Positions 11,083-22,169 of a stretch of DNA of 64,000 nucleotides are shown one piece after another. The stretch is from Pilatotrama ljubarskyi (lineage: Eukaryota; Basidiomycota; Agaricomycetes; Polyporales; Polyporaceae): positions 128,350 to 192,349 of the forward strand of contig MU277710.1 in NCBI GenBank assembly GCA_022385805.1, read 5' to 3'. The notes under the pieces were generated by a model. That model made no database searches. It was not told where the DNA came from and saw nothing but the letters and a program-made list of their open reading frames with translations. The position numbers and the translations under genes are program-made. Each line of letters begins with the position of its first letter. The first letter of the stretch is position 1.

Positions 11083-13911
11083 TCACTTCCCATTGGCGAG
11101 CGTAACGGCTTCGTTGGACGTCCGACCCTCTCCTATCGCCTCCGCTTGTTTTAGCTCGGATAGGATGTTTGCCTCGACCGCCGTCAGCTTCAGGTACTCG
11201 AGTCGCATGGTCACCCTGGTCAGTCAGAGGGAAGCTATCAGCCGTAGGCGGCGTCGGTGGTTCAGATACCCACCAAGTCGCCGTCTCTAAACCAGGCATA
11301 CTCTGTTGGAAGCGTTCTCTCGGCTCAATGCGAGTCGTCCAAAAGCCAAGGGGGGCTTGTCCCGATACACAGTCGGCGATGAGGCTGTCATCGAGTTGAG
11401 GATGGTGGAAATAGACGGGTGTCCGTTGCGAGAGGTCTACCGGTGTCATCTCTCCGTTGAGCACCGCAGGAGTTTGAATGCGAGAAGACGTGCCGATGAT
11501 GTCGACTGCACTGTGGAAGATGATCGTGCGTCGCTGCACTGTTCAAATCTCCGTCGACCTACCCCCTCAAGAAAGTCACCGATGGAGACGCACCGATGAC
11601 GAGCTCCTCGAGAGGGATCCCATTCATTAGCGCGAGGAAGAAGCCGTCCCTCAAAAACATGTGGAAGGTTTTCTGCTCGTTCTTGAGTCCGTCGACGCGA
11701 GTGAGTTCCACTTGTACCCGGTCCGTGTAGGACACCATATCGAAAGCGGTTCTGTTGTACTGGCTTGTGTCAGCATCCGTACGTTTGAGCGCTGACAAGG
11801 AATGCCTCCCTGAACAGTTGTCTACTGAGCGCATCTTTGTACACCTTCCCTGCCTCGAGCACGCAATGGTCTGGACGCCGAGCAGATCCTTTCATGCTGC
11901 ACTCGACCTTGCCGCCATCCGGGTCTCCGGACGATCTACCCAAGAGACTCCCGACCCTTTTGAAGCGCGAACCCGCAGGGGTTTCCTCGAAGACACCGTA
12001 ATCACCACACTCGGCTGGCTGATCGGAAGGTTGCGCGGCATATACGACCATGCATCCAGGAGAGTGTTGATGGTGTCTGAAAGGATACAGGGGCGACCTG
12101 TCTGGGGTGTGACGGGGAGCAGCTGAAGGACATTATGTAAATCGCCGAGTTCGCGCGCATTACTGAGAGCAGCTACGCGAGACACGCGGTCCAGTTCAGC
12201 CTCGACCTGTCCAGGAGGCAGTCATCCTGTGCTCACATTGGAAGAATTGGTCGGGATCTATGAGCTTGGGTTGTTACAGACGTGAGTCGGTATCAGTCGA
12301 CAGACGGGACTGAACATGGCCATAGGTTGTAGTACAGTGACGAACCCAACCATACCCACCTGTGGGCTGTATCGAAGAATTCCGGCCCTACGAGAACATG
12401 CCCGTCCGGGCCCACCGGATTCGTCGACTATCTGTTGTTATTCGTGGTAATCACCGCAAGTCGTCTCAGTTACACTCACCCCGTGCCCGCAGAGGACATG
12501 TATCCCGTCCCTTTGGAGAAAGAAGGCCGCGTCCTGTCGATGTGGTGCCACCATGATCCTCTGCACCGATGGTAATCCTATTGAGAATCTGCGGCGTACC
12601 TGCATTTCCAATGTCTGGTGCGCGAGCCTCGTAAGATGACCAAACAACACTCGGAATGTAGATGGCACACTCACAATCCTGATCGCTACGTGCCACCTTT
12701 CCAGTCCTTGCTTCCCCCTCAAAAGGTCTAAGGCCGGACGCGTGGATACAGCTACCGGCATAGGTTAGTTACATCATCCCTATTGTACACAATGAGGATG
12801 AGCGTACCGGGATAGACGACGTGCACCACCTCGTGCGGCTCATCAGGCGAGTGCAAGTACCCCAGTCGCGGGTGCCTAAAAATTGACATCACATCGAGGT
12901 CGCAACAGCGCAGAGGGATGGAGACCCACCATGCGTCTTTCAGAGCCTCGATATCTTCTTATACTTTGCAAGCGCCTGCAGGATTCCGCTTCCGGGACCC
13001 CCGTGCCATGTGGGTTCCCACTCACTGCTTGATCCTTCCCTCGGCTGATCTTTTTCAAAGTGACAGCCGTGTTTTCGCTCATTACGATGGCCGGAGCTTC
13101 CTCAATACTACTGCTTGAGGCTGCAATGAACGGCTGCAAAAGCCGTAGTTGATTCCTGCGAAACAATCTCAACTGTTGGGTGGTATGGAAGTAAATTTGA
13201 TGCCAGAGCCAGGTTTGATATCGGTGAACTGACCTCTCTATCGAACAGTCGCTGCTCAGCCTGTGCTTGTCGTATGGCTATCAAAGCGCTGCTCTACATT
13301 GGCACGAACGTTGAGCTCCAGTGCTCAAGAGAAGGGGTGTATACATTGGATGTGACTGACCTTGAAGGTTTGCCAAGCGTCCAACAGCTCCATCTGTAGC
13401 TCAATGAGTCGCTGGGAGGTTTTGGAACGATGCAGGAGGCGCTGATGGAACTTCCGGCTGGACAGAGCGGCCGTGGTGCGTTGGAATGCTGCAGCGCCCT
13501 GGAAAGCAAGTCAGCCATTGCACTGCTAACGCTTGCCCCCATGAAGCCTCACTCAAGTAATTGAGCTAAATGTCGGGAACGGTCATTGCCTGACATCTGG
13601 GCAACGTCGTCTTGAACCAGTCCTGTAAGGTTCGACGCAATCGTCTGCGCTCGTCTTCCCAGTGCGGCGGCGCACCCGTCTTTGTCGTCTTGCACTTGCT
13701 GGACGAATCTCTTTCGTCGACATCATGTCAATGTGGCAGGAGTCAACACGAACCCGTCGACGATGTTCTGGAAAGCTCCGAGTCTGATGATGCTGGGAAG
13801 AAGAGGACTGGGAGTGAGTGCAGAAACTTCCTTGGTGAAGCCGAGAGTGGTGTACGTATGCGCAAGCACGTTAGCGTCTTTCAGAGTGCGCGCGATGCTC
13901 CTCGTAGGCAT
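11083..13911 (-). CDS. Unidentified multi-exon protein with a helical N-terminal region
   Basis: I do not recognise this gene. The start at 13911 (MPTRSIARTLKDANVLAHTY) opens a long helical stretch that continues through RFVQQVQDDKDGCAAALGRR, AAAFQRTTAALSSRKFHQRL, LIELQMELLDAWQTFK and SALIAIRQAQAEQRLFDRE, each bounded by sound GT-AG sites. Spacing of the K..C..L..R pattern recalls the MLKL/HeLo-like adaptor domains common in Agaricomycetes, but this is weak. The second half has mixed composition: HPRLGYLHSPDEPHEVVHVV, YTDRVQVELTRVDGLKNEQK, MTPVDLSQRTPVYFHHPQLD. The end is LTAVEANILSELKQAEAIGE followed by a short tail and TGA at 11083-11085. No kinase motifs or membrane helices are visible. 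About 12 exons, with several between 11900 and 12800 not placed with certainty. Confidence 0.55.
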
Positions 13912-14201
13912 CGGTAGGGGTTGTATCTGGGATCAGCTGGCAGAGTGTGTTCCGGTGTACTTGGCTCGCTGTCTCGTCTCGCTCTCATCTCGGCCTGACG
14001 CCTCATCACACGCCGCTAGGCAGAAGTCCGCAGCGTGTCATACTTCAGAACCAATTGGGTAAGTGTCTTGATGGGACAGAAAGGATCAGCAACGATGGCA
14101 GTAGCATTTTACCTCCTCTTTGTATTGGTACATAGTCTTCCAATCCTACACCTCTTCGGTTGAATCACTCGTAGATACGAGTGTGGGCCCCTGAGAGGGT
14201 T

Positions 14202-15328
14202 CTAGCCCACCATGCTCCGCTTCCGACCACGCAACCTCACTGTAGTCATTTCTGTCAGACGCATTCCGCACGGAGTATCGTGCAGCTCACCATCGTCAAG
14301 TCTGCGCGAGATGGCCGACCAATCCTTGCCCATCTTCTTCTCATATGCTTTGAGAACTCCGGCAAACAGAGGTTCTGATTGCGGATGCGTCGACGCAAAG
14401 GCCCGTTCGAGGACGTACAGGTCAACAGCTTTATCCTCCACCAGCGTTGACGTATATGCTAGTCCGAAGTCAATGAGGACCTGTGGTCAAAACGGGGCTC
14501 GCGTGAGTCGGTAGCTTTACGCTAGTGGGGGAGCCGTTGAGCTGCAGCTCACCAACTGAAGGCCCTTGGGTGACGATGGATGCCGCAACATCATATTCGA
14601 GGTAGTTAGGTCGCCATGGATGATATCAGCCTGGTGCATTTTGGCGATCTCGGTCCCGATCATCTCCATGAGTGCGTCTGTGTCAATCGTCAGGCTTCGC
14701 AATGGCAAACGCGTCTACTGGAGCAATCCTGCCTTGCGTCAATCCATACTCCTGAAGCGAGTCTTCCTCCACATATTCATCGGCATCGGTATCGACATCG
14801 GCGGAGTCATCTTCCGCCTCCTCTTCACCTTCTGCGCCCCCGCCGAGGAGGAAGCGGACGCTCTTGCCATCGATCCATTCGATGCCAAGCACCCCTTCCG
14901 TCGCGTCGACCATGCGGATTCCGGGTACATTCACACCAGACCTACACAGTCCCTGAGTTAGAGTATATGCATGCCAAGGGAGATCAACAACAAACCTGAT
15001 GCACTTGATCAGGGCGCGAGCTTCGCCTGCCACTCGAGACTTCGTCAAGGTCGCATCCAACGTAGGGTGTCGATACTGCTTATGGAACCTATGTTTTAGT
15101 AGAACATGCTCTGGAACCTGCGAGGACTCTGAAGGTGGATGAGATCGCGGTGGATGTAACTGCGCTCGATAGATTTTCTGTAATGGGATGCAGCGGTCGC
15201 GATTTTGGATGTCAACTAGCTGCTCATAACTTAAGGGAGGTATTACTTGCTGCTTCAGCCCCTTGCGATATCTTCTCCGCCCGCTCAAGCAATGCAATGG
15301 TAGGTGGAGAGACTGCGGCCGCCATCAT
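14202..15328 (-). CDS. BUD32: BUD32/PRPK atypical kinase of the KEOPS/EKC complex
   Basis: Small atypical protein kinase/ATPase that works with Kae1 in the KEOPS complex to make the t6A modification on ANN-decoding tRNAs, and is also linked to telomere upkeep. The start is [20 protein letters not shown] followed by SQGAEA, the family's nucleotide-binding turn. Next come [20 protein letters not shown] and a glycine-rich acidic insert ([13 protein letters not shown]) longer than usual. The catalytic loop is [14 protein letters not shown] and the metal site [20 protein letters not shown]. The C-terminus [12 protein letters not shown] is the conserved basic end of the family. About five exons. 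Every key residue is present. The start at 15328 is the first ATG in frame with the nucleotide-binding turn. Confidence 0.95.
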
Positions 15329-15558
15329 GCAGGTACGTATTCGTAGACCGTTCAAGAGAAGGAGAGCCGTCCTCCTTGAACGTCAAAGTTTCCCGTTAGC
15401 ACAGCCACGTAGAGTAGAATGAGAAGCGCCCGCCAAGTACTAGGAGGCAGGTGTGAGTCGAGGACAGTGAGCTTTGTTACCAACTACGGTCCTCGTTGCA
15501 GGCAGGGTATACGAGTACAAGTCAAGAGCCTCCGACAACGTTGTGCAATACTGAAGTT

Positions 15559-17565
15559 TCATGTATCGAACCATCCGGCTTTCGCCATTTCCTCTCCGAG
15601 ACCATTCCAACCCTTCCGCCTTGCTTTTCTGCCAGCAAGCTCAGTAGCAAACCTGGGGGTTCACGATGTCAGCTGCATAAAACACAGATAGGCAAGGGGG
15701 TGCGCCGACCTCAAGCATTCCTCGAGGCGCCATCGTCCTCTCTCCGAATCCGGTCCAGCCCCGGATATCACGTCGCCCAGTGCAGCGGAAGGGGTATACG
15801 GCTCGCCCGGTAGCAGCCGTCGAGTCAACGCCCACATCATCCCAGCGACGAAAGCGTCCTGAGCACCGACCTCGTCTACCACCTCAGTCAAGCCCGAACC
15901 AGACTGTATGCGGCTCCTCGACGGCTCCGGTCCCGACCGCAAACCCCCGCCGTGTCCCGCAATCTGTGTCCCGTCCGAGTCTGACGAGTCTTCTTGGTTC
16001 TGGTCCGGGCTCCTGTAGGCTGTACGCTTCCCGTTCTTGGTGCGAATGTGCTGTTTATACTGTCGTGGCGTCTCTTCCTCCGTGCGTCCACGCCCTGCCC
16101 TCTGCGGCATAGAGCTGAGTAGGTCCGCTGTGAACGTGCTCGAAGACTCGGTATGGTTGCCTGCTCCGGCCCAAAAGTCGCTGCCAGTCCGTACGGACTG
16201 CATGTCTGCTTCTTGATTCCCGGACGGCGTAGGCATGCCACTTCGCATCGGGCTTGGCTCTGGTGCTGGGGAGGTGACGCTCGTGTCTATCCAACCGGTG
16301 CTTTGAAAGTATTCCTTGGTAGGAACGGACAGCACTGCGGCGCCATCGCTGCCCCAGTGGGCAACCAGAAGTGCGTGCGGAGGCGCAATATTCGTCAAGG
16401 ACAGGAGAAAGGCCCGTGGAGATGCAGCATATTGAGGAGAATGCGCTCGGGCATAGTGTTTGTTCAGAAAGATCACGTCGGCGTGTGGGATTAGCTATGG
16501 ACAGTGCGGTTGAGTGGGAGCGGTATGATGGAGTCAACGATTGCCTCGTACTGCTTCGACGCCTTGCCGCGCTCGGCGGCCTACATCCACGCTGATGACG
16601 CAGTGGCTTCGCCATTTCCGTTCTCGGGCGAGACCGTCAAGACCCATGATGTTGCTGAGGGTGGTCTTGACGGAGCGACCCTCGAAGTGAAACCAGTCAA
16701 TGGGTGCCGGGCTGTTAACGGGAGGCCGCGCAATTGACGTCGATGTACGGGGCTGCGTAGCATTCCCTGGGGCTAGAGAGCCGTTCCCTGGGGTCTGTTG
16801 CACTGTGGCCGGTGGCGTGAGGGGCGGGGACGCATTCAGATACGCGTAGTTTTCTGGCACCAAGAGGGGTCCCAACAGCGAGATGAATTCCTCGTGAGTG
16901 ATATCGGGGAGAGGATTGTTGTTGATGATGGTTCGGCTGTCTGTGTCATCTGAAGCACTTGTTAGAACTTGGCTTGAACGGTCCTGTGATACCCGGTCAG
17001 AACTCGAAGGCAACACCCCACACGGAGGAATAGCGACGGTAAACATGACAAAAGGAAGCACACAAGGACGCTACAAAACCGGAAAAAGCCCCGCTCGAAT
17101 GCCTGCACCTCGGCTAAGTGATTGCAGTGCAGAAACGATATCGGGAAAGCATATACTTAGTTCTGACATGCATTCGAGATGCAGTCGCATGCAAATAGAA
17201 TACTGACCTGCGTGTAGTACCCATGCGCTGGGCACGCCAGCTTCCTGCCAGACTTTGCAAAACCTAGTGCTAACTCTTTCTTGCTCGAGGTCGTTGATAA
17301 TCATGCGCCCTTCCTCGTTCCCCCCGAGCGGCGCGACCAATATTGCTTCCACGGCCGGAAACTGGGCAGCAATCGATAGACATGTGCTCGCAGATCCTCC
17401 TCGAATTCGCGTGACAGAATGAGCGCGAACGACAGAATTAGGCTCAGGGTACGTGGGTAGTGCGAGGTTGTTCGTGAGGAAGAGCGTGCCGGACGCGACG
17501 ACGCGCAGCGAGCGGTGATGGGTCGAGCCAGCAGAGTCCTGGGTATCACGGCGGAGACGAGCCAT
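15559..17565 (-). CDS. PfkB-family sugar kinase (ribokinase/ketohexokinase-like)
   Basis: ATP-dependent kinase of the ribokinase fold; the sugar substrate cannot be read from sequence. The first exon gives SLRVVASGTLFLTNNLALPT, then VTRIRGGSASTCLSIAAQFP (substrate-binding GG loop) and EAILVAPLGGNEEG. The middle has IDWFHFEGRSVKTTLSNIMG and DVIFLNKHYARAHSPQYAAS. The catalytic motif is VDEVGAQDAFVAGMM, with the base Asp kept but Gln in place of the second Gly of GAGD. Before it lies an insert of about 120 residues rich in Ser, Pro, Gly and Arg, unusual for PfkB proteins. The end is KGWNGLGEEMAKAGWFDT with TGA at 15559-15561. Its 5' end is 265 bp from the divergent NIF-domain gene. Confidence 0.9.
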
Positions 17566-17829
17566 GGAAGGAAGAAAGCGGTTATGCCGTCGACCGCGTC
17601 GTGGTCGTCGCCGTCTCGGACAGCGTCAAGCACGTCGGGCGCTCGGGACGCGTCTTGGGCGTCATTTCGTCGAGTGCAGCCATAGCGCGCTCGTCCCTTC
17701 GCTGCTCCCCACCACCTCGTCCTTGACCATCTTCCGGCGTTGCGCACCTCGTTCCTAATTGACATTGACGACGAGCTGTCGCTTTTACTGACCCAATCGC
17801 TTTGCCGCTCGGCACGGCTCAGGCTCGCC

Positions 17830-19802
17830 ATGTCCAGCTACCGCAGCAGCCAACACTACGCGAGTTCGAGTCGTGCCCGCGCCGACTTCGACGGAGACAA
17901 CAGACATCGCGATGGTGAGGGCTATCAAATGCCGCCGCCGTCCGAGAGATCTTATGGTTCGTCCCTTTGCCTATAGAGCGAACGCATCGACCCATCTCGC
18001 CGAGTAGATAGTTGGGACACGCACAGAGCAGACTTTTCTCACTGGCATGGTCCTTACCAGCATCCAAATGTATTCGCGCATGGAGGAGGCTGGCCGCCTG
18101 CAGTGTTGCCTCCTCCCCCGCCGAGAGCTGTGTGGGAACGCAATGAGCGTTCTGTGACCCCTCCTCCGCCTCGTGCCCCTTCCCCCAGCTATGTAGCAGT
18201 CGCGGAACAAGCCCCGTCCAAAATAGAGGACCCCTCGGCATTGAAGAAACTCCTTGTTCTCGACCTCAACGGAACCCTACTGCATCGCTCTCCCCATATT
18301 CCACGACCGAAGACTCGTAATCGCCAGCCTCATGAAGAACGCCCGCGCGACGAACACGGGAATTTGCTGCCGCGACTTCGACCCGTGCATCCTAGACCGT
18401 ATATGCCCGCGTTTCGGTCCTACCTCTTCGCGCCGCAGACAAGATCGTGGTTGGACGTGATGGTTTGGTCGTCAGCTCAGCCCCATAGCGTCGATGACAT
18501 GGTCGACAAATGCTTCGGCGAAGATAAGGAAAGGCTGTTTGCGGTGTGGGCTCGGGACACACTCGGTCTATCCAATGACCACTATCGTGAGTACACCCGC
18601 TCCTTGTCATCACGCATATAGCTCTAAGTATTATGACAGATCGCAAGGTACAGACCGTCAAGGACCTCGCCAAGCCATGGTCGCTTCTCTCGACACAAAG
18701 CGCGCATATATCTTCCTCTCCGCATTCCTCCATCGCCAGCACACCGCGGTCATCTCCAACGCCGTCCAGTCCCTCAAGGCCAAGTGACGGGAGCGTCCCG
18801 TTCACTCCGCAGGCCCATTCGGCACTCACCACGCTTCTCCTGGACGACTCACCGCGGAAGGCAGAATTACAACCATACAACCACGTTTGCATCGGGGAGT
18901 ACTCCGGGGAGCGCCGAGCGAAAGACCTGGAGAGCCTGCAGAAAGAGCAGGAGTGGAGTTCAGCCGTAGAAGCGCGCCAGCAGCTCGACGCCCAGATGGT
19001 CAATGTCCAGAACATCAGGGCTACCAAGAATGTCGCCGCTCCTGAGGATTCGCCCGAAGCGCTTCTCCCTAGCGACGGCGCTGAGCCTGTCCCGGATGTT
19101 GCCTCTGAGGCGACGGCTGAAGACGTAGCGCTCCCAGCAGATGGAGCGGAGACGTCAAAGAAACGCAAGCGGAAGGAAAAGAAGCTGCAGAGGCGCGCCG
19201 CCCTCCTTGAGCAGCTGGATGCTGACGGCAAGCCCGAGGTGTCTTACGACGAGACGCTGCTTGCTGTGATCGGCGTCCTAGACGAGATCAAGGCGCAGGC
19301 GAACGTCGCGGCATGGATACGCTCCGGCGGATTATGGGGTCCTTTTGGTCCGCCTACCGTGCGCTCTCCGCATATGCACGCGAGTGCAGACGATAGCCAC
19401 AGTTGCCCAGGCGCAGAGAAGGCTCACTCCTCCGACACGGTGCAGGAGGAGGCTGCAACTCAATCGGACAACAGCGACCTCTCTGTCGAGAACGCGCGCC
19501 CGTCCGGGGCCTCCGCTCAGCCTATGAGCGAACAGCATGGCAAGACGGAAAAGCGGAGAAAGAAGCGCCAACGTATGCCCGACTCTCTCTCCAAGGACGC
19601 GGGAGCGAAGGATGCGGGCAACGACGAGGAGACCGTGGCGCGGGCGTCCGCTCCGAGCCCAGTGAACGCGGAAGAGGGCGTGGAGGAAGGACCGCAGAAG
19701 ATGTGGTTCGAGGATCAGCGGGTGCTTGACTTCTGGGCTGCGCGCGGCAGGAGGGCGTTGGAGGAGCTCGGGATTCCGGTCGAGCATGGGATAGAACGTT
19801 AG
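17830..19802 (+). CDS. FCP1/NIF-domain (CTD-phosphatase-like) HAD protein
   Basis: HAD-fold protein of the FCP1-homology (NIF) class, whose members usually dephosphorylate phosphoserine in proteins such as the RNA polymerase II tail. The N-terminus is Pro/Ser-rich (PPPSERSYG, VTPPPPRAPSPSY). Motif I is LKKLLVLDLNGTLLHR: the first Asp is present but the second Asp of DxDxT is Asn. Motif II is MVWSSAQPHSV, and the acidic motif IV is TTLLLDDSPRKAELQPYNHV. A Ser-rich insert (STPRSSPTPSSPSRPS) separates parts of the domain. The long C-terminal half is charged with a Lys-rich patch (KKRKRKEKKLQRR), possibly nuclear targeting. Three exons; the start at 17830 follows a leader without ATG in frame. 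Confidence 0.88.
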
Positions 19803-20666
19803 ACAGGTCTGTTGTGTTCATAGAGCTTTCTTGGCCAGAATTAACGTCTGCGATCTCGCCTAGAGCACTCCACTTACCACCGCTCTATCACTTGTTCCAT
19901 TGTGTCCGACGTTCTCAACTCTGCAATGCTATATCTTGTTCCCAAAGGCACGTGAAGTCGTGGACCTCCTCCCTCGCAAGGGCCTGCGGAACGCTCAATT
20001 ATCCATGCCATTTGACCAGCCGCACATACTTGATCACGAGTTGCTGGTCGAAGACTCGACCATGAGTCGGAGGTAAGTGAGCCGCCCTTCAGCTGGCGTC
20101 GGGACGAATGAGCACTTCTCCCGACGCTAGAAGCGACGACCGGCTTGATGGGCAGCTCACCATTCGTCTGCGGGTCAACGTCGTTCTCTCGTCGGGAAGT
20201 GTCCTCCACAGGAGTCGCTCAGACAGGAACCCGTTAGTGTTCATGTGCTCGCGCAGAAGCCTCGACATGGCGCCGTCAGTATGGCGCTCCGCGCTTCATG
20301 ACGTTCGGATACAGTCCAGAGGTTCGGAAGGGCAATTATCGGAATCAAGGTACGGGCCTCTTAGACATGGAGAAGACATCACAGGAAGGCGTGGACCATC
20401 ATCCGACTCTCGCTCGTCGCAGCTTCTGCGGTCACCATCCCTACACATGCTACTGAGCGATTCTAGATATCTGCAGGGAAGCGTCGCGTCGGAGCAACCA
20501 TGTCAAGAGACTCAAACCTGCGGGCCGTTCGGTTCACCATGCAGCATATGGGTTGTGGAGTTGAATATCGTTGGAGGCCACCTGAACGAATAGCAAACGG
20601 ATTAAAAGCCGTCCATGCCAGGTATCCGCAAGGCCTGAGCCGCGATCTGAACCCACCAGCTTCGAT
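19803..20666. other. Intergenic between NIF-domain gene and GH45 gene
   Basis: Open frames exist on both strands but none has family features or convincing splice structure. It should hold the GH45 promoter. I see no RNA gene or repeat. Confidence 0.4.
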
Positions 20667-21863
20667 ATGTTTCACGAACTGTTCCTCGGGGTACTGGGGG
20701 CGCTCACTGTAGTGACGGTCGCCCATGCTCAGACCGCTGGGACGACAACCACGACATGGGACTGGTGAGGCTACCTTCTGCCCTAACTGTGCTGATGCCT
20801 GCTCCTAACCGGGTCAATGCAGCTGCGAACCCGCTTGTGGTTATACTTCTAACCTATCCCCAGGTAAACTTCGCGCTTTGGTCCGACGTAGATTTGTACC
20901 CCAGGCATTCACCGCACTCGTGTAGGTGCTCGTGGGCCCGTGCAGTCCTGCAACAAGAACAACGGCCCGGCTGCATCTGGTGCGCAGAACGCGTGCTTCG
21001 CGTCCTCGGGGAACCTTGCATTCTCTTGCGACAAGTATCAGCCGATCATCGTGAACAGCACGTTCTCGTATGGCTTCGCTGGGCATGGGAACACCGCTAC
21101 TTCTACTTGTAAGTAACAGCTACTTGACCATGAGAGAACACACTGACAACTGTCATCAGGTTGCAAGTGCTATCAGTTCACTTGGACATCTGGCGCTGCT
21201 AAGGGGAAGTCGATGATCGTGCAGGCGATCAATGCCGGAGGTGTGTGGTATCGAAGCTGCATGCTATCCTCGAGGCGTGCGGGACTGAACTCATGCTCGA
21301 CAGGTATCACTGACACCGACTTTGATATTTACGTACGTCGAGTCACCTTCAAGGTCTCTGTGACGCTTATAGCGCATATTTTAGACTCCTGGGGGAGGTG
21401 TCGGAGGTGCGATTGGCTTCGCAGCTCCATCGGACAAGACGTCTCACCGGTTCATACAGACTACAACGCCTGTACGGCGCAGTACGGCGCTCCCTCTGGT
21501 GGATGGGGCAGACAATACGGAGGTGAGTCGAGCCGCGACTCAAGCGTACAACGTTACTGAAGCGAGGTCTCCAGGCGTGACGTCGGATGCACAATGCTCC
21601 CAGTTGCCGTCTAACCTGCAAGCCGGCTGTCACTGGCGTTGGCAATGGTATGTGCACTCAGTGTCATCTTTGAGGCCATGATTGACGATCACTGGTATCT
21701 GCAGGGCCGGAGGGGACGTCAACGAGTGGTACGTGTTCGTCAGGGAAGTGCGAATGATGGTCCAGCCTAAATCAGGCCTCCCAATAGGCAAATCACCTAC
21801 AAGCAGGTGAATTGCCCCTCGCAACTTACCAGTCTCTCTGGATGCATTCCCGCGTCGATCTAA
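20667..21863 (+). CDS. Secreted glycoside hydrolase family 45 endoglucanase
   Basis: Extracellular endo-beta-1,4-glucanase that cuts cellulose with inversion. A signal peptide is clear (MFHELFLGVLGALTVVTVAH, cut near AQTA). The mature enzyme opens TTTTTWDCCEPACGYTSN, whose Asp is the catalytic base of the family. Then come YGFAGHGNTATSTCCKCYQF, the family block, and TDTDFDIYTPGGGVG, where the FD Asp is the catalytic acid. Later blocks are WGRQYGGVTSDAQCSQLP and AGCHWRWQWAGGDVNEWQIT. The gene is cut into about ten short exons; reading it through all introns gives near 230 residues. There is no cellulose-binding module. The assisting Asp that follows GG in many members is Ile here. A minus-strand oxoprolinase-like gene ends 300 bp beyond (tail to tail). 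Confidence 0.93.
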
Positions 21864-22169
21864 AAGCGGAGCTAGGAAGGAGAGCTATCGTTAATGACTC
21901 CGCATTGGAAGGCTTCTCGAGAGCAGATATCCGGCGTGGCTCAGAAATAGTCAGGTATCCTGGATGCGAAGGCAATTCTTGTTTAAAGGGTGGCCATACG
22001 GACATAAGTGAGCGTGCATGCATCTCTTTCAGCGTTTGTGATCATGTTGCTGTGAACAAAGCAAAGTATCATCTTCCCTCGTCGTGCGGTATTCAAAAGT
22101 ACATGCATGATACGCGGTACTGTTATATCCATGCTTCTATCTTCCTTCCGTTTCTTTGCACCGGCGTGT

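Noticed and set aside
18392..19231. 279-codon open frame antisense to the NIF-domain gene
   Set aside because: Cys/Ser/Arg-rich, no motif, fully overlaps a well supported coding exon.
20108..20593. 161-codon plus-strand open frame between the NIF-domain and GH45 genes
   Set aside because: Ser/Arg-rich, no splice context or family motif; opposite-strand frames of similar size overlap it.
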